NCBI RefSeq assembly: GCF_015595025.1
Contig: NZ_JADNRL010000019.1
Span: 803,521 to 867,520 of the forward strand
Direction: 5' to 3'
From: Halomonas sp. KAO
GTDB taxonomy: Bacteria > Pseudomonadota > Gammaproteobacteria > Pseudomonadales > Halomonadaceae
DNA: 64,000 nucleotides
Shown: one piece after another, positions 1 through 8,871 of the stretch
Numbering within the stretch: the first letter of the stretch is position 1
Layout of the letters: the number at the start of each line of letters is the position of its first letter
Position numbers and translations under genes: made by a program
The notes under the pieces: model-generated
What the model saw: only the letters and a program-made list of their open reading frames with translations
Database searches by the model: none
Told to the model about the DNA's origin: nothing

Positions 1-1296
1 ATCTTCGCCATGGAAGTGGTGATGATGGAGTACACCATCATCGGCTTCATGCCGGTGATCCTGGCCTCCACCATGGGCGCTGTGGTGGCTCAGATGGTCT
101 ATGGCCCCGACCCTGCGATCTTCGTGCCCGACCTGCATCTCAACTCGCTGCTCGATCTGCCGTGGATCATCGTCAGTGCCCTTGTCATTGGCCTGCTCGC
201 CGGCTTGTTCGTGAGGGTCTCGCGGCTGGGGGATCGCCTGGAGCCTCTGCCCATGGCGCTGCGCTTCCTGATGGCAGGCGGTGCCGTGGCCGTCGTGGCC
301 TGGTGGTACCCCCAGGTACAGGGCATGGGCTACGACACACTGCAGGCCACTCTCAGCGGTTCGGTGGCGGTGGATGTGCTGATCGCCGTGGCGATCGGCA
401 AGCTGTTGCTTACCGCCGGCACCGTGGCCTGCGGAATTCCGGTCAGCATCATCGGGCCGGTACTGGTGATCGGTGGGGCAGCCGGTGCGCTGTGTGGCAT
501 GGCGGGCCACTGGCTTCTGCCCATCGAGGCATCCGACCCGGCGCTGTTCGCCATGCTGGGCATGGCGGCGATGATGGGGGCGGTACTGCAGGCGCCGCTG
601 GCGGCGCTGATGGCGCTGCTCGAGCTGACTCACAACCCCAATATCATCCTCCCAGGCATGCTCGCGGTGGTGATCTCCTGCCTGACCGCGCGGCAGCTAT
701 GCCGCTGTAGCGGCTTCTTCCTGAGCGTGAAGCGCCAGGGGCTGCACCCCCTTCAGCAGCCGTTGATGCAGGCGCTCTCGCGGGTCTCGGTACCGGCGGT
801 GATGGATCGTCGGCTGGAGCGTACCCAGCGCATGGTGACCCATGAGAAGGCGCGGGCGCTGCTGAAATCGGAGCCGGTGTGGATCCTGATCGAGCGCTCC
901 AGTGACGAGAAGCCGATACTGGCGCTCAAGGCCGCGGATCTGGCTCGCTGGCTCACTGTCCAGGAAGAGACCGCCCGGGAAGAGAAGGAGAATGCAGGTT
1001 CACCCCTCGAGGGCGAGGAGGCCGGCGATCGACAGGGTCGCAGGAAGGGAACACCGAAAGAGAGAAGCAGGGACAGGAGTGAACCACCCCTGGTGGATCT
1101 GCTGGAGATACCCGGCGAGCGCCTGGAGCTCGCCCCGATCGGGTTGCAGGCCACGCTCTCCGAGGCGTTCAACAAGCTCAACGACTCGATGCTCGATGCG
1201 CTCTATGTCGAGCATGGTCATCGGCCGAAGCAGAAGCGCATTTCCGGTATCATCACCCGCGGAGCCATCGAACGCTTCTATCGCGTCGGTGGCTGA
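1..1296 (+). CDS. Chloride channel (ClC family), 3' part of the gene
   Basis: The reading frame is open from base 1, so the gene starts outside the window. The visible 431 residues hold the second half of a ClC-type anion channel or H+/Cl- antiporter of the inner membrane. Hydrophobic segments alternate up to about residue 245. The stretch GIPVSIIGPVLVIGG (about residue 145) sits where ClC proteins have their GxFxP-type selectivity-filter loop, and GMGYDTLQATL resembles the preceding conserved helix. A cytosolic tail of about 190 residues follows and may contain a CBS-like domain. The tail carries a charged low-complexity insert rich in E, G, R and K (about bases 985-1085). The family call is firm from the membrane region; CBS identity and ion specificity are inferred. 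The gating glutamate would lie in the missing N-terminal half. Confidence 0.8.
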   Translation: MFAMEVVMMEYTIIGFMPVILASTMGAVVAQMVYGPDPAIFVPDLHLNSLLDLPWIIVSALVIGLLAGLFVRVSRLGDRLEPLPMALRFLMAGGAVAVVAWWYPQVQGMGYDTLQATLSGSVAVDVLIAVAIGKLLLTAGTVACGIPVSIIGPVLVIGGAAGALCGMAGHWLLPIEASDPALFAMLGMAAMMGAVLQAPLAALMALLELTHNPNIILPGMLAVVISCLTARQLCRCSGFFLSVKRQGLHPLQQPLMQALSRVSVPAVMDRRLERTQRMVTHEKARALLKSEPVWILIERSSDEKPILALKAADLARWLTVQEETAREEKENAGSPLEGEEAGDRQGRRKGTPKERSRDRSEPPLVDLLEIPGERLELAPIGLQATLSEAFNKLNDSMLDALYVEHGHRPKQKRISGIITRGAIERFYRVGG

Positions 1297-1334
1297 CGCC
1301 ACCCATCACCTCATCGGTCTCGCAAGGAACTCCC

Positions 1335-1766
1335 ATGTATCTGTGGTTCAAGGCCCTGCATCTCATCGCCATGGTGACCTGGTTTGCCGCCATGTTCTAT
1401 CTGCCCCGGCTCTACGTCTACCACGCCAAGGCGCGTGACCGGGGGGAGCAGCAGGCAATCGATCACTTCCTGGTCATGGAGCGCAAGCTCTATCGCGGCA
1501 TCATGACCCCCTCCATGATTGCCGTGCTGCTGTTCGGCGGCATCATGCTGGTGCTCAACCCCGGCTGGCTGACTCAGGGGTGGATCCATGCCAAGCTGCT
1601 GCTGGTGGCACTGCTGGTCGGCTATCACCATGTCTGTTTGATCTATTTGAAGCAGTTTGCCGAGGCACGCTGCCGGCGTGGTCATGTCTTCTTTCGCTGG
1701 TTCAACGAGCTGCCGGTGATCGCCCTGCTGATCATCATCTTCCTGGCCGTGCTCAAGCCGTTCTGA
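1335..1766 (+). CDS. hemJ: Protoporphyrinogen IX oxidase HemJ
   Basis: This 143-residue protein is almost entirely membrane-embedded, with about four hydrophobic helices. It has the family signature near its start: KALHLIAMVTWFAAMFYLPRL contains the conserved N-terminal histidine, followed by the basic YVYHAKA segment. HemJ oxidises protoporphyrinogen IX to protoporphyrin IX, the penultimate step of heme synthesis, in bacteria that lack HemG or HemY. The length matches the family. The stop codon overlaps the thiD start by one base (TGATG), so the two genes are probably cotranscribed and translationally coupled. hemL and hemW lie just downstream, which makes this a heme-biased neighbourhood. 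Confidence 0.9.
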   Translation: MYLWFKALHLIAMVTWFAAMFYLPRLYVYHAKARDRGEQQAIDHFLVMERKLYRGIMTPSMIAVLLFGGIMLVLNPGWLTQGWIHAKLLLVALLVGYHHVCLIYLKQFAEARCRRGHVFFRWFNELPVIALLIIIFLAVLKPF

Positions 1767-2611
1767 TGGCAGACAACGTGACACACGAACCCCATCTTCC
1801 GGTGGTGCTGGTACTGGCGGGTCATGACCCTACCGGCGGCGCGGGTCTGGTAGCCGACGCCGAGGCGGTGGCCGCCGGTGGCGGCTGGGCGCTTACCGTC
1901 CCCACGGCCCTGACCGTTCAGTCCTGTACGGATGTCTCCAGGGTGTTGCCTGCCGACCCCGATGTCATGCGGGCCAGTGTCGCTGCCCTCGATGAGTTCG
2001 AGGTGGCGGCGATCAAGCTCGGCCTGGTGGCCGATCTGGCTACCCTGGATGCGGTCAGCGATATTCTCGAACGCTTCCCCGGGGTGCCGGTAGTGGCCGA
2101 TCCGGTGCTGCGCGCCGGCGGGGGAAGAGAGTTATCCACAATCGAGCTGATCGACGCCTACCGGGAACGGCTGCTGCCACGGGTGGATATCCTGACCCCC
2201 AACCGGGGTGAGCTGACGAGGCTGTCGCCGCAACTGGCCGAGGACACGGAGCGAGCCGTGGCGCTGATGCATCTTGGCTGTCAGGCGGTACTGGTGACCG
2301 GGACAGACGACCCCGTACCCGGCGCACCGGCGGATCGGGTGACACACACACTGCATGCCATTGACCAGAGTCGTCAGTGGAACTGGCCGCGGCTGACGGG
2401 GCAGTTTCATGGCTCCGGCTGCACCATGGCGGCCTTCCTGGCCACGCGCCTAGCCCTTGGGGAGTCGCTGGTGGCGGCGTGTGAACAGGCACAGGCCTTC
2501 ACCTGGGAAGCCCTGTCGCACGGTTGGCGACCCGGCTCGGGCCAGGCGCTGCCGCGTCGCCTCTGGCACTTGCCGATGGCGACGCACCGCGGATCGCCCG
2601 CTTCTCCCTGA
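1766..2611 (+). CDS. thiD: Hydroxymethylpyrimidine/phosphomethylpyrimidine kinase ThiD
   Basis: The 281-residue ribokinase-fold protein phosphorylates HMP and HMP-P in the pyrimidine branch of thiamine synthesis. Motifs seen are VLAGHDPTGGAG near the N-terminus (substrate and phosphate binding), VVADPVLRAGGG in the middle, and GQFHGSGCTMAAFLA near the C-terminus (anion hole and catalytic region). The start chosen is the ATG overlapping the hemJ stop. A longer in-frame extension exists upstream but only reads through hemJ in another frame. No TPP riboswitch is visible, and none would fit because the gene has almost no leader. A perfect DnaA box (TTATCCACA, 2132-2140) lies within the coding region. 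Confidence 0.9.
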   Translation: MADNVTHEPHLPVVLVLAGHDPTGGAGLVADAEAVAAGGGWALTVPTALTVQSCTDVSRVLPADPDVMRASVAALDEFEVAAIKLGLVADLATLDAVSDILERFPGVPVVADPVLRAGGGRELSTIELIDAYRERLLPRVDILTPNRGELTRLSPQLAEDTERAVALMHLGCQAVLVTGTDDPVPGAPADRVTHTLHAIDQSRQWNWPRLTGQFHGSGCTMAAFLATRLALGESLVAACEQAQAFTWEALSHGWRPGSGQALPRRLWHLPMATHRGSPASP

Positions 2612-2694
2612 TGGGGGGATGGTCTTTGGCGGCCGGAGCATCGAGAATGGGGGAATTGAAGACGTTTGCCACCTTTTCACCCCCTGTGAATAGC

Positions 2695-2715
2695 TTATCC
2701 AGAGAATTATCCACA
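2695..2715 (+). promoter_or_regulatory. Pair of DnaA-box-like sites upstream of hemL
   Basis: The thiD-hemL gap contains TTATCCAGA (2695-2703) and a perfect TTATCCACA (2707-2715) in the same orientation, 12 bases apart start to start, ending about 20 bases before the hemL ATG. A third perfect copy is inside thiD at 2132-2140. The nearest oriC is about 20 kb away. The sequence match is direct; a role in DnaA titration or in regulating hemL is only inferred. Confidence 0.4.
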
Positions 2716-2735
2716 GCTTCGAGGACAGATACGAT

Positions 2736-4028
2736 ATGACAACCTCCGCTCAGCTTTTCGCTCAGGCCTGCCGGCATATTCCCGGGGGCGTCAACTCGCC
2801 GGTGCGCGCCTTCAAGGGGCTGCATCGCCCGCCGGTGTTCATGGAGCGCGCCCAGGGAGCCTATCTGTTCGATGTCGAGGGCCAGCGTTATGTGGATTAC
2901 GTGGGCTCCTGGGGTCCGATGATCACCGGACATGCCGACCCCGATGTGCTGGGCGCGGTGCGCAGCCGCCTCGACAACGGCCTCTCGTTCGGGACCCCCA
3001 CCGCCATCGAGACCACCATGGCGGATCTTATCTGCGAGATGATCCCCTCCATCGAGATGGTACGCATGGTTAACTCCGGTACCGAGGCCACCATGTCGGC
3101 GATCCGTCTGGCACGTGGCGTCACCGGACGCGACAAGATCGTCAAGTTCGAGGGCAACTACCACGGTCACTCCGACTCCCTGCTGGTCAAGGCCGGCTCG
3201 GGCGCACTGACCCACGGCGAGCCCAGCTCTCCCGGGGTTCCCGCTTCCCTGGCCGAGCACACCATCACCCTGGCCTATAATGATGTCGAGGCCGTGGAGC
3301 AGTGCTTCGAGGAGATCGGCGATCAGGTGGCCTGCATCATCGTCGAGCCGGTGGCCGGCAATATGAACTGCATTCCCCCGCAGCCCGGCTTCCTGGAGTG
3401 CCTGCGTCGAGTCTGCAACGCCCACGACAGCGTGCTGATCTTCGACGAGGTGATGACCGGGTTCCGCGTGGCCATGGGAGGTGCCCAGGCGCACTATGGC
3501 GTGCGCCCCGACCTGACCTGCCTGGGCAAGATCGTTGGCGGTGGCATGCCGGTGGGCGCCTTCGGCGGGAACGAGGCCCTCATGTCCAATATTTCGCCGC
3601 TGGGCTCCATCTATCAGGCGGGCACGCTATCCGGCAACCCGCTGGCCATGGCGGCGGGCATCGCACTCCTCGGCAAGCTGCGTGAGCCCGGCTTCCATGA
3701 TGCCCTGGCACAGCGGGTCGATACCCTCTGCCACGGCCTGCAGGAGCGTGCCGACGCGGCAGGGGTGGAGATGATCACCCAGAGTGCGGGGGGCATGTTC
3801 GGCCTCTTCTTCACCGGCCAGAGCCGAGTCGACAACTTCGCCCAGGCCACCGCCTGTGATGCCGATGCCTTCCGCCGTTTCTTCTCGGCGATGCTCGACG
3901 AGGGTGTCTATCTCGCGCCGTCGGCCTACGAGGCGGGCTTCATGTCCAGCGCCCATACACCGGAGGATATCCAGTTCACCCTGGATGCCGCCGAGAAGGC
4001 CTTCGTGGCTATGCAACGTCAAGACTGA
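2736..4028 (+). CDS. hemL: Glutamate-1-semialdehyde 2,1-aminomutase
   Basis: HemL is a PLP enzyme that isomerises glutamate-1-semialdehyde to 5-aminolevulinate in the C5 pathway of heme synthesis. The 430-residue length fits the family. The Schiff-base lysine falls at residue 265 in [19 protein letters not shown], the same number as in E. coli HemL. Other class-III aminotransferase signatures are [15 protein letters not shown] (cofactor phosphate binding) and [12 protein letters not shown] (the aspartate that contacts the PLP pyridine). The start follows a GAGG-type ribosome binding site. The 124-bp leader holds two DnaA-box-like sequences and no obvious terminator after thiD. Confidence 0.96.
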   Translation: MTTSAQLFAQACRHIPGGVNSPVRAFKGLHRPPVFMERAQGAYLFDVEGQRYVDYVGSWGPMITGHADPDVLGAVRSRLDNGLSFGTPTAIETTMADLICEMIPSIEMVRMVNSGTEATMSAIRLARGVTGRDKIVKFEGNYHGHSDSLLVKAGSGALTHGEPSSPGVPASLAEHTITLAYNDVEAVEQCFEEIGDQVACIIVEPVAGNMNCIPPQPGFLECLRRVCNAHDSVLIFDEVMTGFRVAMGGAQAHYGVRPDLTCLGKIVGGGMPVGAFGGNEALMSNISPLGSIYQAGTLSGNPLAMAAGIALLGKLREPGFHDALAQRVDTLCHGLQERADAAGVEMITQSAGGMFGLFFTGQSRVDNFAQATACDADAFRRFFSAMLDEGVYLAPSAYEAGFMSSAHTPEDIQFTLDAAEKAFVAMQRQD

Positions 4029-4076
4029 GCAGCGTCAGGACTGACGCCTCATTGAATCACCACCGGGAGAACCCCC

Positions 4077-5336
4077 ATGCGTCATACCCTGGACGCCGAC
4101 AAGGCCGGCAGTGGCGAAAGTCTTGAGCTGGAATCGCTTATCGATGCGCTGGTGGCCCATCATCGCGATGCGATATCCGACGCCGCCGCGGCGCAGGAGG
4201 CCGGTCGGCCATTGACGCTGGCCATGAAGGCCGAGCTGGCGGAGATTCGCGGGGCTCTGTGGGATGAAGGGGAGCGTAAGCGACTCGATCAGCTGGGAGA
4301 GTGGCTGGAGCAGGATCTGGTGCGGCTGACGCCCATCCTCGAGGCGCGTGCCCACCGTCGGGTGCCGAGCTGGGCGCTGCACCATCCCGAAAGCCGCCTG
4401 TGTCACGCCGGTCGACCGCTGCTGGTCAACGCCATCGGACGTGACCTGGAGGTGCCGGGGGCCGATCTCGCCGACGATCCGGCCAGCGACCTGGCGGCGC
4501 TGCTGGTGGGCCTGGAGGGCCGCGAGACCCCGGAGCTGACGCGGCTGGCGCTGGATCGCTATCTGCGTCGGTCGGGGGACTATGAACTCGCCCGTCTGCT
4601 GTCGCTGTTCGGAACCTGTCATGCCCTGACGTCGGCACGACGCGCCCTGCGACGTCGACTCGCGGATGGTGTCGATTCGGAAAACTCCGCCCTGCTGGCC
4701 GAAAGCATGGCCGAGTGCCGTCGCTACCTGGCCCTTGCCGAGCGGATCGCGGAGTTCCGCTTCCCTCCACTGGTGATCGCCGTGGGCGTCTCGGGCAGCG
4801 GCAAGAGCCGTTTTACCCGTGGGCTGGTGACCGGCCTCGGTGCGATTCGTGTCAGCTCGGAGGCGGAACGCCAGCGACTCGCACAGCCCGAGGAGGGTTC
4901 AGGCCATCCACAGGGCGATCCCGGCCAGACGGCTGTGGATATCTTCGGCGAGGCGGCCACCGCGGCGACCTATCGGCGGCTTGCCGCCTGTGCCGGCTTT
5001 CTGCTCGATGCCGGCATTCCCGCCTGCGTGGATGCCACCTGTCTGACGCGTGCCCAGCGCGATCAGCTGCGTCAGCAGGCCGAGGCGCGTGGCCTTCCCT
5101 GTCTGCTGGTCAGCTTCGAGGCCGATGATGCCACCCTGAGGCGGCGCATCGAGAAACGGGCCACGCGCCAGGGGGGCGCCGTCGAGGAGAGCCTGGCGGT
5201 ACTGGCGCGGCAGCAGCGGCGATTCGAGCCGTTCGGCGACGAGGAGCGTCTGCATCTGGTCCATCTCGATACCACCGCGGACAATGCCGCCGATACCCTG
5301 CTGGGGTTGATCGAGGAGCACGTGAAGCTTGCCTGA
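4077..5336 (+). CDS. P-loop kinase of the aminoglycoside-phosphotransferase-like/AAA fusion family
   Basis: This 419-residue protein has two parts. Residues about 85-215 resemble the C-terminal half of the APH-like domain of COG2187 proteins (for example RYLRRSGDYELARLLSLFGTCHALTSARRAL). Residues about 235-415 form a P-loop kinase with Walker A GVSGSGKSRF, SSEAERQRL, a VDATCLTRAQRDQL strand and R-rich lid motifs. Related fusion proteins are usually about 500 residues or more, so this one appears to lack the N-terminal lobe of the APH domain. No substrate is known to me. It sits between hemL and rdgB on the same strand, with its stop 10 bases before the rdgB ATG. The kinase fold is a confident call; the substrate is unknown. 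Confidence 0.7.
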   Translation: MRHTLDADKAGSGESLELESLIDALVAHHRDAISDAAAAQEAGRPLTLAMKAELAEIRGALWDEGERKRLDQLGEWLEQDLVRLTPILEARAHRRVPSWALHHPESRLCHAGRPLLVNAIGRDLEVPGADLADDPASDLAALLVGLEGRETPELTRLALDRYLRRSGDYELARLLSLFGTCHALTSARRALRRRLADGVDSENSALLAESMAECRRYLALAERIAEFRFPPLVIAVGVSGSGKSRFTRGLVTGLGAIRVSSEAERQRLAQPEEGSGHPQGDPGQTAVDIFGEAATAATYRRLAACAGFLLDAGIPACVDATCLTRAQRDQLRQQAEARGLPCLLVSFEADDATLRRRIEKRATRQGGAVEESLAVLARQQRRFEPFGDEERLHLVHLDTTADNAADTLLGLIEEHVKLA

Positions 5337-5346
5337 GAGAAATGTC

Positions 5347-5961
5347 ATGATCACTCCCGCTCGTCTGGTGCTTGCCAGCGGTAATGCCGGCAAGCTGCGT
5401 GAATTCGCCCAGCTGCTGGGGCCGCTGGGCTGCCAGGTATTCCCACAGTCGGACTTTGCCGTCGCCGAGGTGGAGGAGAGCGGCCTGACCTTCGTCGAAA
5501 ACGCTCTATTGAAGGCGCGTGAGGCCAGTCGTGTCAGTGGCCTGCCGGCGCTGGCCGATGATTCGGGCCTCGAGGTCGACGCCCTCGAGGGGGCACCCGG
5601 TATCTATTCGGCCCGCTATGCCGGCGAACCGAAGAGCGATGCGCGCAACAATGCGAAGCTGCTCGAGGCGCTGGCCGAGGTTCCCGAAGGGGCCCGCGAT
5701 GCACGCTACTGGTGTGTACTCGTGTACCTTCGCCATCCCGAGGACCCGGTGCCGCTGATCGTGCAGTGTAGCTGGGAGGGGCAGATCCTCGCCCATCCGC
5801 GTGGCGAGGGTGGCTTCGGTTATGATCCGCTGTTCTGGCTGCCCGATCAGGGCATGAGTGCCGCCGAGCTGTCGGCGGCGGAGAAGAACCGCTTGAGTCA
5901 CCGGGGGCGGGCGTTGCAGGCTCTGGTCGAGCCGTTCCGCCGAGTCGACGGGAGCCGCTGA
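5347..5961 (+). CDS. rdgB: XTP/dITP diphosphatase (RdgB/HAM1 family)
   Basis: This 204-residue cytosolic enzyme hydrolyses non-canonical purine triphosphates such as dITP and XTP, keeping them out of DNA and RNA. The N-terminal SGNAGKLREF loop binds the triphosphate and DDSGLEVDAL carries the metal-binding acidic residues. The C-terminal GEGGFGYDPLFW and LSHRGRAL motifs are also present. The ATG at 5347 was chosen because GAGAGAAA lies just upstream; an in-frame TTG at 5329 would overlap the preceding gene and adds no conserved sequence. The stop overlaps the hemW ATG by one base, so the pair is probably coupled. Confidence 0.94.
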   Translation: MITPARLVLASGNAGKLREFAQLLGPLGCQVFPQSDFAVAEVEESGLTFVENALLKAREASRVSGLPALADDSGLEVDALEGAPGIYSARYAGEPKSDARNNAKLLEALAEVPEGARDARYWCVLVYLRHPEDPVPLIVQCSWEGQILAHPRGEGGFGYDPLFWLPDQGMSAAELSAAEKNRLSHRGRALQALVEPFRRVDGSR

Positions 5962-7142
5962 TGGCATTTCCGTCCCCGGTGCTTCCGCCCTTGGCCCTCT
6001 ATGTCCACGTGCCCTGGTGTGTGCGCAAGTGCCCCTACTGCGACTTCAACTCGCATGGGGTCGGCCGCGATGCCGGGCTGCCCGAGGAGGCCTATCTCGA
6101 GGCCTTGCTCGCCGATCTGGACGCCGACCTGCCGCTGGCGGGGGAGCGCGAGCTGGTCAGCCTCTTTATCGGCGGCGGCACCCCGAGTCTGCTCTCTTCA
6201 GGCTTCTATCGTCGCCTGCTGACGGGGGTTTCCGAGCGGCTGCCCCTGGCCCGCGATATCGAGATCACCCTCGAGGCCAATCCCGGCACCCTAGAGCGCG
6301 GTCGCTTCGCCGGCTACCGAGAGGTGGGCATCAACCGCCTGTCGCTGGGTATCCAGAGCTTCCAGGCGGCGCAGCTCGAGGCACTGGGCCGCATCCACAG
6401 TGGTGATGACGCCGAGGCCGCCTTTGCCGAAGCCCGCGAGGCCGGTTTCGACAACCTCAATGTCGATCTGATGCATGGGTTGCCGGGCCAGACCCCCGAA
6501 CAGGCGCTGCAGGATCTTGAGCGTGCCCAGGCGCTGGGACCCGAGCATCTCTCCTGGTATCAGCTCACCCTGGAACCCAATACGGAGTTCTACCGCTATC
6601 CGCCGGCTCTGCCCGAGGAGGAAGCGCTGTGGGAGATCCAGGATCGGGGCCATGAGCGTCTCGAGGCTTCGGGTTATCACCGTTACGAGATCTCGGCCTA
6701 TGCGAGAGAGGGCTATCGATCGCGGCATAATCTCAACTACTGGCGGTTCGGTGACTACCTGGGCATCGGGGCCGGCGCCCATGGCAAGTTGAGCCTACCC
6801 GGCGAGGAGGGCGGCTTGCGTATCGAACGCCGCTGGAAGAGTCGTCAGCCCGAGGCCTATCTGCGCCGGCGGCATGACCCGCGCGGCTTCGTTGCCGATG
6901 CGCATCGCGTCGGCGAGGCCGATCTGCCGCTGGAGTTCGCCATGAATGTCCTGCGACTCCCCGAGGGGGTGCCGATGGCGCTCTGGCGTGAGTCCACCGG
7001 CCTACCGGAAGCCGTGCTGGCCGAACGTCTCGCGACCGCCCGTGAAAAAGGATTGTTGATGGAAGCCGGCCACAGGCTTCAAGCTACCCCGCGAGGTCTA
7101 CTATTCTTGAATGAATTGCTGGCATCGATCGACGAGCAGTGA
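5961..7142 (+). CDS. hemW: Radical SAM heme chaperone HemW
   Basis: HemW is a radical-SAM protein related to HemN. It binds heme and an iron-sulfur cluster and delivers heme to respiratory targets; older annotations call it oxygen-independent coproporphyrinogen oxidase-like. The 393-residue sequence begins with YVHVPWCVRKCPYCDFNSH, which holds the CxxxCxxC cluster motif with the CPYC spacing. It continues with FIGGGTPSLL (SAM binding), NRLSLGIQSF and LMHGLPGQT. The ATG overlaps the rdgB stop. The HemN-specific cysteine extension before the cluster is absent, which favours HemW over HemN. Confidence 0.93.
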   Translation: MAFPSPVLPPLALYVHVPWCVRKCPYCDFNSHGVGRDAGLPEEAYLEALLADLDADLPLAGERELVSLFIGGGTPSLLSSGFYRRLLTGVSERLPLARDIEITLEANPGTLERGRFAGYREVGINRLSLGIQSFQAAQLEALGRIHSGDDAEAAFAEAREAGFDNLNVDLMHGLPGQTPEQALQDLERAQALGPEHLSWYQLTLEPNTEFYRYPPALPEEEALWEIQDRGHERLEASGYHRYEISAYAREGYRSRHNLNYWRFGDYLGIGAGAHGKLSLPGEEGGLRIERRWKSRQPEAYLRRRHDPRGFVADAHRVGEADLPLEFAMNVLRLPEGVPMALWRESTGLPEAVLAERLATAREKGLLMEAGHRLQATPRGLLFLNELLASIDEQ

Positions 7143-7234
7143 CGATGCCGCCCGTGTAAAGGCTCATCGCAACCTTTGCCCTCAATGGCCCCATGGATGA
7201 TCGACCGGGCCACCGAACCAAGGAGATAATCACG

Positions 7235-7912
7235 ATGACCAAGCCATTCCGCCTTGTTGCCCCGCTGGCAGCCGCCGTTCTGCTGGCGGGTTGTGCCACT
7301 ACGGATCCCTATAGCGGTCAGACCAACCGCAACCAGACGGGGACCGGTGCCGCCATCGGCGCCGTGGTGGGGGCCGCCGCCGGTGCCCTGAGCGGTGACG
7401 GCAGCACCAGCCGTCGCGATCGTGCCCTGGTGGGTGCCGCCGTGGGCGCCGCCGCGGGTGCCGGTGTCGGTGCCTACATGGATCGTCAGGAGCAGCAGCT
7501 TCGCCAGAGCACCCAGGGCACCGGCATTGGTGTCGACCGTCGCGGTGACGATATCGTGCTGAACATGCCCAGCGAGGTCACCTTCGGCTTCGACTCCAGC
7601 GAACTGACCTCCAATGCGCGTAATGCCCTCAATGATGTGGCCAGGGTGCTGACCCAGTATGACGACACCCGCGTCAATATCGGTGGGCATACCGACAGCA
7701 CAGGCGATGCCGGTTATAACCAGCGCCTCTCCGAGCGTCGTGCCCAGGCCGTCGGCAACTACCTCTCCCAGGCCGGTGTGGCGAGCGGTCGTCTCAACAT
7801 GACCGGCTATGGCGAGAACCAGCCGGTGGCCAACAACAACACCGAGCAGGGGCGTGCCCAGAACCGTCGGGTCGAGATTACCCTCTCTCCCATCCAGAGT
7901 CGCTTCGAGTAA
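7235..7912 (+). CDS. OmpA-family outer membrane lipoprotein (YiaD-like)
   Basis: The 225-residue precursor has a lipoprotein signal: MTKPFRLVAPLAAAVLLAGC, with the cleavage and lipidation cysteine at position 20. A glycine-zipper segment follows (GAAIGAVVGAAAGAL and a second repeat, residues about 45-85). The C-terminal OmpA-like peptidoglycan-binding domain (about 105-220) includes NIGGHTDSTGD and LSERRAQAVGNYL. The protein probably anchors the outer membrane to murein. The ATG follows AAGGAGATAATCACG, which decides the start over an upstream in-frame codon. A strong hairpin terminator follows the stop. Confidence 0.88.
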   Translation: MTKPFRLVAPLAAAVLLAGCATTDPYSGQTNRNQTGTGAAIGAVVGAAAGALSGDGSTSRRDRALVGAAVGAAAGAGVGAYMDRQEQQLRQSTQGTGIGVDRRGDDIVLNMPSEVTFGFDSSELTSNARNALNDVARVLTQYDDTRVNIGGHTDSTGDAGYNQRLSERRAQAVGNYLSQAGVASGRLNMTGYGENQPVANNNTEQGRAQNRRVEITLSPIQSRFE

Positions 7913-7943
7913 GCGCTACCGCGACAGCGAGCGGTAACCCTTC

Positions 7944-7980
7944 GGGCTCGTCACTGGTGTGGCGAGCCCTTTCTCTTTCT
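7944..7980 (+). terminator. Rho-independent terminator after the OmpA-like gene
   Basis: An 11-bp stem (GGGCTCGTCAC pairing with GTGGCGAGCCC, one G-T pair) closes on a TGGT tetraloop and is followed by a T-rich run, TTTCTCTTTCT. It lies 32 bases after the stop and 23 bases before rlmJ. Confidence 0.85.
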
Positions 7981-8002
7981 GGCCGATTCGCGGACCCGCT
8001 CC

Positions 8003-8851
8003 ATGCTCTCCTATCAGCACGCCTATCATGCCGGCAACTTCGCCGACGTTCATAAACACTTGACCCTGTACGGGGTCATCGATCATTTATTACGTAAAGA
8101 ATCACCTGTTACGTTTATTGATACTCACGCCGGCCGAGGCCTCTATCCCCTGGCCGCGGAGGAGACGGCTCGGCTGCATGAGTACCATCAGGGGGTTCTG
8201 CCGCTATGGGAGTCCCGTGAGTCGCTTTCGACGGATGGGCTTCTGCATGACTGGCTGGTGGCACTGGCCGAGGTACAGTCGGATCCGTCACGGTTGAGCC
8301 ATTACCCAGGGTCGCCCTGGTGGATGAGCCAGCGCCGGCGCTCCCAGGATCGTCAGCTGCTCTTCGAGCTGCATCCCGGGGAGCATGATCACCTGGCGGA
8401 CCAGGTGCTGGGGGGCGCCGTTCGCACGATCCACGGCGATGGCTTGAAGGGGCTCGTGGAGCGCTTGCCGGTGAAGACGCCGCGTCTCTGTGTGCTGATC
8501 GACCCCAGTTACGAGCGCAAGCAGGAGTATGTCGAGGTGGCCGATACGCTGTCGACGACCCTGCACAAGGCGCGTCATGCCGTGGTGCTGGTGTGGTACC
8601 CGCTGCTGCCGGCGGGGCGCCACCATGAGCTGCTCGAGGCGGTGAAGGCGCATGGCCTGCGCAAGGTATGGCGCAGCGAGTTCCTGCAGCATGCCCCCAG
8701 GGAGGGCGAGCGCGGCATGTATGGCAGCGGCATGCTGGTGATCAATCCGCCCTGGGGGCTCGATAAGCGCCTGGCCGGGGCCATGGCGCGGGTGGCACCG
8801 CTGCTGTCGCGAGAGGCCCGCTACCAGGCCGACTGGTGGGTGGGCGAGTAG
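8003..8851 (+). CDS. rlmJ: 23S rRNA (adenine2030-N6)-methyltransferase RlmJ
   Basis: The 282-residue protein methylates N6 of A2030 in 23S rRNA with SAM. It begins with the highly conserved LSYQHAYHAGNFADVHKH. The SAM-binding FIDTHAGRGLY follows, and the amino-methyltransferase motif IV appears as LIDPSYE, where E. coli RlmJ has DPPYE. Length fits the family. It is preceded by the OmpA-like gene's terminator, so it is probably a single-gene unit. It converges on the Fe-ADH gene with only 20 bases between stops and no clear hairpin there. Confidence 0.93.
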   Translation: MLSYQHAYHAGNFADVHKHLTLYGVIDHLLRKESPVTFIDTHAGRGLYPLAAEETARLHEYHQGVLPLWESRESLSTDGLLHDWLVALAEVQSDPSRLSHYPGSPWWMSQRRRSQDRQLLFELHPGEHDHLADQVLGGAVRTIHGDGLKGLVERLPVKTPRLCVLIDPSYERKQEYVEVADTLSTTLHKARHAVVLVWYPLLPAGRHHELLEAVKAHGLRKVWRSEFLQHAPREGERGMYGSGMLVINPPWGLDKRLAGAMARVAPLLSREARYQADWWVGE

Positions 8852-8871
8852 CGGGCAGAGAGTCGAAGGGA

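Noticed and set aside
1700-1766. TPP riboswitch before thiD
   Set aside because: The thiD ATG overlaps the hemJ stop and no THI-box-like sequence is visible.
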